Shown: positions 18,059 through 26,946, counted from the stretch's first letter. The stretch: DNA of 55,607 bases from Emticicia sp. BO119 (GCF_013912375.1 NZ_JACETV010000016.1:1530-57136), one strand, 5' to 3'. Translations and numbers: made by a program. Notes: generated by a model from the letters alone, not told the origin.

Positions 18059-18883
18059 TTATATACCCAATACAAAAATATCTGATGTTGGGGTGGCACT
18101 TCCACCTTTCTTTTCAAGTGTTACTGCAAAGGCTTTAGGCAGCGGTACTTTTTTTAGTTGCTGGGTATTATTAATAATATCAAATACTCCGGCATCTAAA
18201 GGTTTGTCATTTACAATAGCCCATAACTGATATTGCATTCCAGCAGGAGGTGCAGGTAAATTACCACGAACCAGATAAACCGTGTTTGTCTTCATATCTA
18301 AGGCAAGCATAACCGTTGAGTTCGGAGATACCTTTTGTCCCATCAGCTTAAATGTTTTCACTTCCGGGCTCATCAACAAATTCACCTCACTCGGCTTCAT
18401 CATGCCATCATTATTCTTAACTTCTTTTTGTAGTAATATATTCTCGTTGATAGCCGCAGTTAAACTCTCCTTGCTTTCATTCCAGCGAGTCAATACGTAA
18501 ATATTTGCTAAAACGCTGCCTAATAATGCTAAAGAAGCAGCAATCCTGATATAACTACTAAAAAATCCACTTGGTTTTACAACCATTGGTGCTATCTCTT
18601 CTCCACTATCAAAATCTACAACTTTTGTTTCTTTTACAGCAACTTCATTATTATTTGTATCAGCAACAAGTACGTTCCAGATTTGATTTTTCAAATGAGC
18701 AGGAGGGTGTTTGGCATGGTCAAAGGCATAGCTTTCTAAAGCGTCTTCAATTGCTCGAAGCTCCGCCTTTAATTGTGGGTATTTTAAAGACATTTGCTCT
18801 ACCTCAACTGCCTCCTCTGGAGTAGTTGAGCCAAGCACGTAGCTTTCTAAAATACCGGACGCTATGTATGAATTAATATCCAT
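18059..18883 (-). CDS. RskA-like anti-sigma factor
   Basis: 274 aa. N-terminal cytoplasmic region (about 1-85) of the anti-sigma type (YVLGSTTPEEAVEVEQM), one transmembrane helix (about 110-130; IAASLALLGSVLANIYVL), then a periplasmic anti-sigma-K domain with the signature MQYQLWAIVNDKPLDAGVF. No HxxxCxxC zinc motif is present. It should hold the sigma factor encoded 79 bp upstream at the membrane and release it on an envelope signal. Same strand and order as in known sigK/rskA-type pairs. What signal it senses is unknown. Confidence 0.9.
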   Translation of the reverse strand: MDINSYIASGILESYVLGSTTPEEAVEVEQMSLKYPQLKAELRAIEDALESYAFDHAKHPPAHLKNQIWNVLVADTNNNEVAVKETKVVDFDSGEEIAPMVVKPSGFFSSYIRIAASLALLGSVLANIYVLTRWNESKESLTAAINENILLQKEVKNNDGMMKPSEVNLLMSPEVKTFKLMGQKVSPNSTVMLALDMKTNTVYLVRGNLPAPPAGMQYQLWAIVNDKPLDAGVFDIINNTQQLKKVPLPKAFAVTLEKKGGSATPTSDIFVLGI

Positions 18884-18962
18884 TTTTATTTACAGCTTGA
18901 TTACGTTATTAATAAATCAGGTTAATGTAACAAGCATATGTTTTTTAGTTTTCTGGTAGTAT

Positions 18963-19541
18963 TTAAAAAATATTCATTAACAAAAGTACCAATGTCTGAA
19001 GTAAAGTACGCAGGGTGTTTACTGCGGCTTTAATCCTTGTTTTGACTGTACCTAAAGGTATGCCGTATTCCTCAGCCACCTCTGCCTGGGTATAGCCCTG
19101 GTAATAAATCAAATCTATTAACTGTTTGTATTCAGGTTTTAATCTATCTACTACTCTATGCAGCCCTATTCCATCTACTTCCTGTGCGGTTTGGTATTCA
19201 GAATCAATCTGATACACAACCTTATCTTCCATAGATACATTCAGAGATGTATCTCTAAAATCCACCGACCGGACTTTATCTATTGCCAGATTTCGGGCAA
19301 TATTCATCATCCATGTGAAAATGCTTCCCTTAGAGGCGTCATAATTACCAATGTTTTTCCATATCTTCAAAAACGTATCCTGAAGTAAATCATTGGCATC
19401 ATCATCCTGCTGTATAATCTTATTAAGTACACCATAGAGCGCACTTGAATAATTATTATACAGAATAGTAAAGCCCCGCTGGTCTTTGTCTTTCAACAAA
19501 GCCACTAATTCTTCTTCTGATATGCTAATACGACGTGCCAA
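18963..19541 (-). CDS. ECF RNA polymerase sigma factor (SigK-like)
   Basis: 192 aa. Region 2 (about 22-95) contains DDANDLLQDTFLKIWKNI and TWMMNIARNLAIDKVRS; region 4 (about 125-185) contains the helix-turn-helix YTQAEVAEEYGIPLGTVKTRIKAA split by a 30-residue linker from region 2. It directs RNA polymerase to a small regulon, here presumably of envelope genes. Followed on the same strand by its RskA-like anti-sigma gene. A near-consensus -7 box (CATCTTTG on the minus strand, 19587-19580) lies about 40 bp upstream of the ATG, but without a clear -33 box. Confidence 0.93.
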   Translation of the reverse strand: MARRISISEEELVALLKDKDQRGFTILYNNYSSALYGVLNKIIQQDDDANDLLQDTFLKIWKNIGNYDASKGSIFTWMMNIARNLAIDKVRSVDFRDTSLNVSMEDKVVYQIDSEYQTAQEVDGIGLHRVVDRLKPEYKQLIDLIYYQGYTQAEVAEEYGIPLGTVKTRIKAAVNTLRTLLQTLVLLLMNIF

Positions 19542-19738
19542 ACGATTCCTGTTTTCGGGGCTAAATTAGTAAGTTTTTCCAAAGATGTTATTTATCTTAG
19601 ATCTTTCCAAAAAAAACAATACATTTTAATCAGATTTGCAGGTGATTTATTTAAGCCCAAACGTTTTATCTTTTTGCACTTCTGGTTGTATTTACGGAAT
19701 ATCCTCAGTTTTGGATTTATTTTATTAAATAATAGCCG

Positions 19739-19746
19739 TACCTTTG
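19739..19746 (+). promoter_or_regulatory. Bacteroidota -7 box upstream of agmatine deiminase
   Basis: TACCTTTG, a perfect TAnnTTTG match, 70 bp before the GTG start of the deiminase, in the divergent spacer with the sigma-factor gene. A TTG lies 25 bp further upstream, longer than the usual spacing. Confidence 0.5.
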
Positions 19747-19815
19747 CATTTCTTTAGATTTTTCTAATAATATCGAAAGATAATTGACCAATTGAAAACC
19801 AAAAAAAATTAAGTA

Positions 19816-20862
19816 GTGGTTACAACACCCAAACAACAAGGCTTTTTCTTCCCTGCTGAATGGCATCCACACCGTGCAACCTGGTTAAGTTTTCCTCAAA
19901 GTTCTGATTCGTGGGATTATGGTGAGCGTTTGGAGCGGATATATCCCTCTTATATGGCTTTTATCAAAGCCATTGCTGAAAGCGAAAAAGTTTGTATTAA
20001 TGCAAAAGACAAACAGCAAAAATCTTTGATTATCAACCTTCTTGACCAATATAAGATAAATCATAGTCAGATCGAAATACCTATACATACTACTAATGAT
20101 TCATGGTGTAGAGATCATGGTCCGGCTTTTCTGATAAATCCTGAAACCAGGCAGAAAATGATCGTGGAGTGGGGTTACAATGCTTGGGGCGGAAAATATC
20201 CACCTTATGGAGATGATGACGAAATACCCATAAAAATAGCTAATTATTTAGGCTTGCCTTATGTAGTACCAGGTATTATTATGGAAGGCGGATCAGTAGA
20301 ATTTAATGGCAAAGGTACTGTATTGACCAGTAAATCATGTTTATTGAATCTGAATAGAAACCCACATCTGAATCAGCAACATATTGAACAGTACCTTTAT
20401 GATTACTATGGAGTTGATCAGGTGCTCTGGGTAACAGATGGGATCGTAGGCGATGATACAGACGGGCATATTGATGATACAACTCGTTTTGTAAATGAAG
20501 ATACAGTGCTAACTGTAATTGAACATGACAAGACCGATGATAACTACCATCCGCTGAAGCAAAATCTGGCTGATTTAACCAGGATGCGCCTGCTAAATGG
20601 TAAACAATTAAATATCAAAGAATTACCCATGCCTGAAGCAGTATATGATAGTGGTATTCGCCTGCCGGCATCCTATGCTAATTTCCTGATTACAAATGGG
20701 GCCGTAATTGTACCAACCTATAATTGCGATAAAGATGATACTGCTTTAGATATTATACAGGGGTGTTTTCCGGATAGGAAAATAATTGGCATAGACGCCA
20801 CCGAAATTATCTGGGGACTCGGTAGTTTTCATTGTTTATCGCAACAAGAACCTATTGTTTAA
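19816..20862 (+). CDS. aguA: Agmatine deiminase
   Basis: 348 aa, PAD_porph family. Hydrolyses agmatine to N-carbamoylputrescine and ammonia on the arginine-decarboxylase route to putrescine. Landmarks: WHPHRATWLSFP at the N-terminus, NDSWCRDHGPAFL, IMEGGSVEFNGKGTVLTSK, VGDDTDGHIDDTTRFV with the catalytic His, and GLGSFHCLSQQEP near the C-terminus with the catalytic Cys. Full length for the family. The start is the GTG at 19816; no in-frame ATG exists before the first conserved block. The small gene downstream begins 10 bp after its stop and is probably co-transcribed. No carbamoylputrescine hydrolase (aguB) lies beside it in this window. Confidence 0.94.
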   Translation: MVTTPKQQGFFFPAEWHPHRATWLSFPQSSDSWDYGERLERIYPSYMAFIKAIAESEKVCINAKDKQQKSLIINLLDQYKINHSQIEIPIHTTNDSWCRDHGPAFLINPETRQKMIVEWGYNAWGGKYPPYGDDDEIPIKIANYLGLPYVVPGIIMEGGSVEFNGKGTVLTSKSCLLNLNRNPHLNQQHIEQYLYDYYGVDQVLWVTDGIVGDDTDGHIDDTTRFVNEDTVLTVIEHDKTDDNYHPLKQNLADLTRMRLLNGKQLNIKELPMPEAVYDSGIRLPASYANFLITNGAVIVPTYNCDKDDTALDIIQGCFPDRKIIGIDATEIIWGLGSFHCLSQQEPIV

Positions 20863-20872
20863 GGTTGTATAA

Positions 20873-21226
20873 ATGTTAAATTTTCATAAAAAAATATTCA
20901 GGTCATTTAGTAACTCAGCCAACGGAGAAGTAGGAGAGGAGACACTGTTTTACTACTCGCAAACCGGGAATGTCGTATGGGCAGAATACGCTGGTGGAGT
21001 TATAGTAAAGGGCTTTCTGATAGCTAAAATGTTGGATAATAATGTTTTAGATATGCGCTATGAACATATTAACCAGGCAGGAGAATTAATGACAGGAAAG
21101 TGTCATTCTACTCCTGAAGTATTGCCGGATGGCCGCATACGTCTATATGAAAAATGGCAATGGACAAGCGGAGATTTATCATCAGGAGAGTCAATTGTGG
21201 AAGAAATAATCAGCAAAACTTCGTAA
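20873..21226 (+). CDS. Conserved small cytoplasmic protein of unknown function
   Basis: 117 aa. Proteins of this kind (GEETLFYYSQTGNVVWAEYAGG, VIVKGFLIAKM, GRIRLYEKWQWTSGD) are frequent in Bacteroidota and are often labelled 'N-acetylglutamate synthase' in databases; I see no GNAT acetyltransferase motif, so that name should not be trusted. Predicted to be all-beta, barrel-like, without signal peptide. It starts 10 bp after agmatine deiminase. Confidence 0.75.
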   Translation: MLNFHKKIFRSFSNSANGEVGEETLFYYSQTGNVVWAEYAGGVIVKGFLIAKMLDNNVLDMRYEHINQAGELMTGKCHSTPEVLPDGRIRLYEKWQWTSGDLSSGESIVEEIISKTS

Positions 21227-21406
21227 AAAGCAGATTTTTCTCTTATTTTTGATTCTTCGTTTTTTTGATACCTGAAAAACCATGGTTTTTGACAGGTGAA
21301 TAACCCAAACAAAATTAATATTCATCACAATAATTTTTAAACGCATAGAGTTTAGTTATTGTAGCAAAATGGCATTGCCATGAAGATGATTGAAAGGTGT
21401 ATTGTT

Positions 21407-23791
21407 ATGAAGCGATTTTACAAGGTATTTCCATATTATATATTATTAATCTTTTCTCAGATTGCCTGTCAGGTCTTAAAGAAACCATCATCATCTGAAA
21501 GAGCAGTAAAAGAAGGAACCAACACCACGGGTGCAGCGGCACCTGCGCCTCAAGCCACTCAGGTAAGTGCTGTAATCATTGAACCGGTAGGTCTGACAGT
21601 AGGAACAAATGAAGTGAAAGTGTCAGAATTGAAGCAGGAGATTGAGAAGATAAAAGTATATGATTCTGTATCAGTAGAGAAAGCCTTGGAACAGGTGATT
21701 CAGGATCAGAGAATGGTAGCTGAAGCCAGAAAGAGAGGATATGATAATTCGGAGGAATATAAAGAAGAACTGCAAACTTACAACAGCATTTTAGCAGAGG
21801 CTTATCTGACAGATAGTGTTACTATTAAATATCTTCTGAAAGAGACATACGACTGGCTATTACAAGAGGTAAGGGCTGCTCATATTATGTACCAGTTACA
21901 TGAATTTGCTAATCCGGCAGATACAGCTGCTATTTACAATAAATTAATTGATATTCGTAGAAGAGCTGTAGAAGGAGAAGATTTCGGAGTATTGGCGCAG
22001 CAATTTTCACAAGATAAAAAAACAAGCACTAAAGGAGGTGAATTAGGCTGGTTCAGTGCCTTACAATTGGTATATCCTTTAGAAAAAGCAGCATTTAACG
22101 TAGCTGTCGGACAGGTCTCTATGCCAGTCAGAACAAAAGCTGGGTATCATTTAGTTAAAGTGTTAGAGCGTCGGCCAAATAGCGGTAAGGTATGGGTACA
22201 ACATATTCTAAAGGTTGTTCCGCCTAATACAAACGATTCGTTAAACAGAGCAAAGTCTCAGATAGATTCTATTTATACAGCCTTAACCAAAGGGGCTGTA
22301 TTTGAAGTCTTATGCGAACAATACTCTGATGATTACCGAACAAAAAATAATAAAGGCTACCTGCCTGTATTCGGGATTGGCACACGAGAAGAAACCGCTT
22401 TTGAGCAAGCGGCTTTTGCATTGAAAGTAGGTGAGTTTTCAAAACCTGTCCGTACCTCAGCAGGCTGGCATATCATTAGATTAGCCAAGAAAATTCCACT
22501 TGAATCTTATGAAGATATATTGCCAAAACTGAAAGAAAAAGTAGTGACAGATTCGAGGGGGGAACTGGTAAAAGAGAATGCCATGAGCCGCATGAAAAAA
22601 GATATGCAGTTTGTTGAGTATCCTGATATTGTGAAAAAAGCTATTGAATCTGCCGATACAAATCTGATAAAAAAGAAATGGGGATATACGCTGAACGGCC
22701 CTATAACCAATAGCACTATCTTTTCTATTAGAAATAATGAGATCAAAACAAAAGCCTTCTTTGACTATGTGATGGAAAGGCAATTGGTAGAACGGGTACC
22801 AACCGGATATTCGGCGGTGGTCTGGATGCGTAGTTTTTATAAAAGATTCGTTGATAAAAATGTAAAAGAATATGCCGAAGCACATTTAACTGAAATCAAT
22901 TCCGATTTCAGGCAATTAATGCAGGAGTATTCAACAAGCTTTCTGAAAATGCAATTGATGAACGATATGGTTTTTGAGAAGTCGGTTGCAGATACTTCAG
23001 GGCAAAGAGCATATTATGAAAAAAATAAGGCAAACTACCGGATGCCTGAAAGAATAATGGGAAGCCTGATAGTTGCAAAAGATGCTAAAACATTAGGGCA
23101 GGTAAGAGATATTTTTAAGAAAGGAATGCCATATCCGCTCAACAGCACTATGCGGACACCTTTGTATTATGATAAGTATGCAAGTGATTTAACACCAGAA
23201 CACAAAAAGGTTCTGGCAACTTTACTCGAGATTATGCGTACTAATAAAGGTTATATTGTTGAGATTGGTGGCCACGCCGACCAGAACGAAAATACGAATA
23301 ACTCAGCAGAGCGGATCGAAAAAGTAAAGAGTTTTCTGACAGCTAACGGTTTGCCGATAGAGAGAATAATTGAAAATGATTATGCTAAAACCAAACGTGC
23401 CGATCGGTTTGACTGGACTAAAAACCAGAGAGTAACTTTTGTATTTTATAGTAACTCTAAGAAGGATGTTGAAAAACGATTCAACCGTAAAGAAGCCAAT
23501 AGCGTAGATATAGAAGACGGTTATTTCAAAAGAGGAGACAATAAATATGTTGACGCATTTAAATGGGAAACAGGAAGCCAGTCTATAATAAAAGATGGAA
23601 AATACATTGAGTTGATTGTTGAAAGACTTGAACCAGCTCGTTATAAAACACTCCGGGAAGCACGTGGTCAGGTATTGGCTGATTATCAGAAACAACTGGA
23701 AAAACAATTGCATCAGGAATTGGAAGTCAGATATCCGGTTAAAATTAATAAAGAAGAAATAGATAAAGCCTTAGAGGCTGGGAAACAATAA
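21407..23791 (+). CDS. Parvulin-type peptidylprolyl isomerase with two PpiC domains and an inserted OmpA-like domain
   Basis: 794 aa from the ATG at 21407 (the upstream ATG at 21380 would put nine extra residues before the signal sequence MKRFYKVFPYYILLIFSQIAC, a possible lipoprotein signal). An N-terminal SurA-like helical region is followed by two PpiC/parvulin domains (about 155-258, GGELGWFSALQLVYPLEKA; and 262-365, GVGEFSKPVRTSAGWHII-like). Residues about 585-682 form an OmpA_C-like domain (EIGGHADQNENTNNSAERIE, NQRVTFVF) set inside the C-terminal chaperone region, which resumes after it (VEDG...TLREARGQVLADYQKQL). Role: folding or escorting outer-membrane or secreted proteins, possibly tethered to peptidoglycan (inference). 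First of a three-gene unit with a second SurA-like protein and MoxR. Confidence 0.88.
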   Translation: MKRFYKVFPYYILLIFSQIACQVLKKPSSSERAVKEGTNTTGAAAPAPQATQVSAVIIEPVGLTVGTNEVKVSELKQEIEKIKVYDSVSVEKALEQVIQDQRMVAEARKRGYDNSEEYKEELQTYNSILAEAYLTDSVTIKYLLKETYDWLLQEVRAAHIMYQLHEFANPADTAAIYNKLIDIRRRAVEGEDFGVLAQQFSQDKKTSTKGGELGWFSALQLVYPLEKAAFNVAVGQVSMPVRTKAGYHLVKVLERRPNSGKVWVQHILKVVPPNTNDSLNRAKSQIDSIYTALTKGAVFEVLCEQYSDDYRTKNNKGYLPVFGIGTREETAFEQAAFALKVGEFSKPVRTSAGWHIIRLAKKIPLESYEDILPKLKEKVVTDSRGELVKENAMSRMKKDMQFVEYPDIVKKAIESADTNLIKKKWGYTLNGPITNSTIFSIRNNEIKTKAFFDYVMERQLVERVPTGYSAVVWMRSFYKRFVDKNVKEYAEAHLTEINSDFRQLMQEYSTSFLKMQLMNDMVFEKSVADTSGQRAYYEKNKANYRMPERIMGSLIVAKDAKTLGQVRDIFKKGMPYPLNSTMRTPLYYDKYASDLTPEHKKVLATLLEIMRTNKGYIVEIGGHADQNENTNNSAERIEKVKSFLTANGLPIERIIENDYAKTKRADRFDWTKNQRVTFVFYSNSKKDVEKRFNRKEANSVDIEDGYFKRGDNKYVDAFKWETGSQSIIKDGKYIELIVERLEPARYKTLREARGQVLADYQKQLEKQLHQELEVRYPVKINKEEIDKALEAGKQ

Positions 23792-23826
23792 ATTTAAAAA
23801 ACAGAATCAAGTACACTACCAATTAT

Positions 23827-25167
23827 ATGCTAAAGAAATTAATTTTATTTGTTTGTCTGCCAATATTGGCATTTTCACAAGAGCCCACTAAACCTATTAA
23901 TATTGACAGGATTATTGCGAAAGTAGACAATTATATCGTACTACGCTCAGAGGTAGAACAGTGGTATTTGCGCTCAGTTCAGCAACAACAGCCCATTACC
24001 AAATGTCAGGCATTAGAGAGTTTGGTAGTAAATAAGCTATTAGTGGCAAAAGCTGAAATAGACTCGGTAATTGTAGAAGATAAGACTGTTGACGACCAGC
24101 TAACTGCCCGTATGCAGCAGATGGTGCAACTGTATGGCAATGAAAAAAACATTGTTGAGCAGTTTGGTAAATCTTTAGAAACTCTGAAAAGCGAGGTTCG
24201 TTCGCAGGTAAAAGAGCAATTAACTGCCCAGAAGATGCAGGGAGAGATTACCAAAAATCTGAAAGTTACACCAAACGAAGTAAAGAAGTTCTTCAATCAG
24301 ATACCTAAAGACAGTATTCCTGAAATACCAGCAGAAGTACAAATCGGACATATCGTGCGGTTTGCCAAAGTAACAAAAGCACAAAAAGACGAATTATCAG
24401 AGCGTTTGCTCGATTATAAAAAACGGATATTAGCTGGGGAAAAGTTTGAAGATTTAGCCAAAGAATATTCAGAAGACCCGGGTTCGCGCCAGTATGGTGG
24501 TGATTTAGGCTGGTCAAAAAGAGGGCAGATGGTGCCTCAGTTTGAGGCCGCAGCCATGAAACTGAAACCTAATGAAATGACCGATGTAGTAGAATCTGAT
24601 TTTGGACTACACTTGATTCAGACACTTGAAATCCGTGGACAGGAATACCACGCCAGACATATCCTGTTACGCCCTGATTATAATCGTTTAGATGTAACTG
24701 AGCCTACCAGATTTTTAGATAGCCTTCGTAAAGAAATAGTGCGTGACAGTATAAAATTTGAAAAAGCTGCTAAAGATTTTTCAGACGATAAACAGACGCA
24801 AGACGCAGGTGGAATGTTGTCTGATCCACAGACCGGGGCTTCTAAATTGCCTTTAGATCAATCAATGGATCCAACCCTTTACTTCACTATTGACAGTATG
24901 AAAGTTGGCACGATTACTGCACCCATGCCGTACAGAAGTGAAGACGGTAAAACAGGCGCAAGAATCATTTACTTTAAGGCAAAATACGCTCCTCATATTG
25001 CTAATCTGAAAGACGATTTCGAAAAGATAAAAGAATTTGCCATGATGGAAAAACGAAGCAAAGAGATAGAATCATGGTTTAAAAAAGCGATAGCTGATGT
25101 TTATATAAAAATTGACCCTGAGTATGAATCCTGTAATATCTTCGGACAGATACGAACCGATAATTAA
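23827..25167 (+). CDS. SurA-like periplasmic peptidylprolyl isomerase
   Basis: 446 aa with a signal peptide (MLKKLILFVCLPILAFSQ). A SurA N-terminal chaperone region (about 20-160; INIDRIIAKVDNYIVLRSEVEQW) is followed by two parvulin domains: about 173-274 (IGHIVRFAK, EDPGSRQYGGDLGWSKRGQM, FGLHLIQTLE) and 275-395 (ARHILLRPDYN, more diverged). SurA escorts outer-membrane proteins through the periplasm to the BAM complex. It lies 35 bp after the related two-PpiC gene and 41 bp before MoxR, an apparent operon. Confidence 0.92.
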   Translation: MLKKLILFVCLPILAFSQEPTKPINIDRIIAKVDNYIVLRSEVEQWYLRSVQQQQPITKCQALESLVVNKLLVAKAEIDSVIVEDKTVDDQLTARMQQMVQLYGNEKNIVEQFGKSLETLKSEVRSQVKEQLTAQKMQGEITKNLKVTPNEVKKFFNQIPKDSIPEIPAEVQIGHIVRFAKVTKAQKDELSERLLDYKKRILAGEKFEDLAKEYSEDPGSRQYGGDLGWSKRGQMVPQFEAAAMKLKPNEMTDVVESDFGLHLIQTLEIRGQEYHARHILLRPDYNRLDVTEPTRFLDSLRKEIVRDSIKFEKAAKDFSDDKQTQDAGGMLSDPQTGASKLPLDQSMDPTLYFTIDSMKVGTITAPMPYRSEDGKTGARIIYFKAKYAPHIANLKDDFEKIKEFAMMEKRSKEIESWFKKAIADVYIKIDPEYESCNIFGQIRTDN

Positions 25168-25208
25168 CAGCCATTCATCCGTAAACAATTCACCCATACC
25201 ATACATTA

Positions 25209-26180
25209 ATGAGCAAAGTTCAATTTAATTCAGACGTAGAAGCAGCAGATGCCCTTAAAGTTGCCTATAACAATTTAAGAAATGAAATCGGACAAGTGAT
25301 CGTTGGGCAAGATGATACAGTTCGTTTATTACTCACAGCTATTTTCTGTCAGGGACACTGTTTATTAGTAGGGGTGCCAGGGTTGGCAAAAACGCTATTG
25401 ATTCAGACAATTGCTTCGGCTTTAGACTTAGACTTTAATCGTATTCAGTTTACACCCGACCTGATGCCTTCTGATATTTTAGGGTCAGAAACACTGGATA
25501 ACGAACGTAATTTCAGATTTATAAAAGGACCAGTATTTGCCAATATTATTTTGGCGGATGAGATTAATCGTACACCCCCTAAAACACAATCAGCACTTTT
25601 AGAGGCTATGCAGGAATATGCCGTAACAGTAGCTGGTCAAAAACATAATATAGGTCGCCCTTTCTTTGTATTGGCTACACAAAACCCAATCGAACAGGAA
25701 GGAACATATCCACTTCCTGAAGCCCAGCTTGACCGTTTTATGTTTATGGTTAATCTGGACTATCCGTCTTACAGACAAGAACTGGATATAGTAAAGAATA
25801 CAACCTCTGATATTAAAAAAGTAGTAAGTAAAATATTGACTGGCGACCAGATTCTTTACTTCCAGCATTTGGTACGTCGTGTTCCGGTGGCTGATAACGT
25901 AGTAGAATATGCAGTAAGCCTGGTACATAAAACTCGCCCGAATACAGAAATGGCTTCGGTAGATACCAATAAATATTTAGAGTGGGGTGCTGGTCCTCGT
26001 GCGTCTCAAAACCTGATTTTGGGAGCTAAATGTAATGCCTTGATTAATGGTAAATACTCACCTGATATTGAAGATGTAAAAGCAGTAGCAGTGTCTGTAT
26101 TACGCCATCGTTTAGTAAGAAACTTCAAGGCAGAAGCAGAACACGTTTCGGTTGAAGAGATTATTAAGCGAATGCTATAA
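25209..26180 (+). CDS. MoxR family AAA+ ATPase
   Basis: 323 aa. AAA_3 domain with Walker A LVGVPGLAKTLL (with Ala in place of the usual Gly), Walker B ILADEINRTPPKTQSALLEAMQE and the sensor region FFVLATQNPIEQEGTYPLPEAQLDRF; a C-terminal AAA lid follows (GPRASQNLILGAK). MoxR proteins act as chaperones for metal insertion or complex assembly, usually with DUF58 and von Willebrand A partners. Here no such partner follows: a terminator comes directly after, and the upstream genes are two periplasmic chaperones. Confidence 0.94.
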   Translation: MSKVQFNSDVEAADALKVAYNNLRNEIGQVIVGQDDTVRLLLTAIFCQGHCLLVGVPGLAKTLLIQTIASALDLDFNRIQFTPDLMPSDILGSETLDNERNFRFIKGPVFANIILADEINRTPPKTQSALLEAMQEYAVTVAGQKHNIGRPFFVLATQNPIEQEGTYPLPEAQLDRFMFMVNLDYPSYRQELDIVKNTTSDIKKVVSKILTGDQILYFQHLVRRVPVADNVVEYAVSLVHKTRPNTEMASVDTNKYLEWGAGPRASQNLILGAKCNALINGKYSPDIEDVKAVAVSVLRHRLVRNFKAEAEHVSVEEIIKRML

Positions 26181-26203
26181 AAAATAAAAAGGAATAGTAA
26201 TTG

Positions 26204-26232
26204 AAGGGAGATGTTTTAGCATCTCCTTTTTT
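26204..26232. terminator. Terminator after the MoxR gene
   Basis: Stem GGAGATG/CATCTCC (26207-26213 with 26220-26226), extended by a G-U and two A-U pairs, loop of 6 nt, then a T run on the plus strand. It could also stop the small minus-strand gene downstream. Confidence 0.85.
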
Positions 26233-26277
26233 GTTGTATTGTCTTATTGAAGATTTTTTAATTATTTTTATAAGTTC

Positions 26278-26466
26278 CTATACCTCTGTTAGAGGAATTA
26301 TCATCTTGTGTGCGTGCTGCACCAGCAATCTGTTATTCGCCATTCGGGCTTGTAACACTTTTCTGGTCTGATTGAGCTTTCCTTCTTTACCGATTTTGTT
26401 ATGGAGACTTTTAGTACCAGAGTTTTGCCTCGGCTTGTTCTCAACATCACCTTTAATGTATATCAC
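26278..26466 (-). CDS. Small basic protein, unrecognised
   Basis: 62 aa from a GTG start. Lys/Arg-rich middle (SLHNKIGKEGKLNQTRKVLQ) and a more hydrophobic end (HKMIIPLTEV); no signal peptide or membrane helix. I do not recognise a family. Its terminator neighbours and lack of an overlapping gene make it plausible, but there is no clear ribosome binding site and length alone is weak support. Confidence 0.35.
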   Translation of the reverse strand: MIYIKGDVENKPRQNSGTKSLHNKIGKEGKLNQTRKVLQARMANNRLLVQHAHKMIIPLTEV

Positions 26467-26503
26467 CTTTTGCTTTTTTTAAACTTTTATTAATTAAAAA
26501 AAC

Positions 26504-26542
26504 AAACAGGCCTTTTCAAATTGTCTTCGAGAAGGCCTGTTT
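26504..26542 (-). terminator. Terminator of the Q/N-rich gene
   Basis: A 14-bp stem with one G-U pair (arms 26504-26517 and 26529-26542, core AGGCCT), loop 11 nt, followed on the minus strand by a run of seven T. It lies 50 bp after the stop codon of the minus-strand gene. Confidence 0.85.
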
Positions 26543-26592
26543 ACCTATATTATTAAAATTTCCGCTGGAAATGCTATTTCCAACACGAAGAC

Positions 26593-26946
26593 CTAAACCT
26601 CATTTATCTCGGGTTTATCTGTTTGAGGTTCAATCTCTGGTTTATCATAACGATTATCCCCATTTTGTTTATTTCTGTCTTGGTCTTGTCTTGATGAGCC
26701 ATTAGCATCATATTCTTGTCCTTGTTGACCTTGGCTTGAACTATTTTGCTGCCCTTGTTGAGGCATATTTCTATTGCCTCCTTGTTGGCTTGTATTTTGT
26801 TGGCCTTGATTCCAGTTCTCTTGTCCTTGTTGACCTTGGTTGCTATTGCTTTGTTGTCCTTGTTGAGGGGTATTTCTATTACCACCTTGTTGTGTCGACG
26901 TGTTTCTATCTTCGTCTCTTCTCTGTGTGTCTTTTTGATTTTCCAT
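26593..26946 (-). CDS. Gln/Asn-rich low-complexity hydrophilic protein
   Basis: 117 aa; 29 Gln and 17 Asn, about 40 percent together, with many Gly and Ser and no hydrophobic core, so it should be intrinsically disordered. It contains two copies of a unit of about 36 residues (core QQGGNRNxPQQGQQ, then QGQQGQE), visible also in the DNA as a CTTGTTG-rich direct repeat. The ends are charged (KDTQRRDEDR; DKPEIEPQTDKPEINEV). No signal peptide. It has its own terminator. Function unknown; alternatives are a stress or hydration-type protein or a condensate-forming protein. Other frames over this stretch are also open because of the repeats, but this one has the ATG and terminator in place. Confidence 0.7.
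   Translation of the reverse strand: MENQKDTQRRDEDRNTSTQQGGNRNTPQQGQQSNSNQGQQGQENWNQGQQNTSQQGGNRNMPQQGQQNSSSQGQQGQEYDANGSSRQDQDRNKQNGDNRYDKPEIEPQTDKPEINEV

Noticed and set aside
20873-21226. 'N-acetylglutamate synthase' label for the small gene
   Set aside because: No acetyl-CoA-binding motif or GNAT fold features; the name seems to be a propagated annotation.
26604-26885. Second minus-strand frame (Lys/Ile/Asn-rich) and plus-strand frames over the Q/N-rich gene
   Set aside because: Repeat composition leaves several frames open; only the 26946 ATG frame has balanced ends and a terminator at the right distance.
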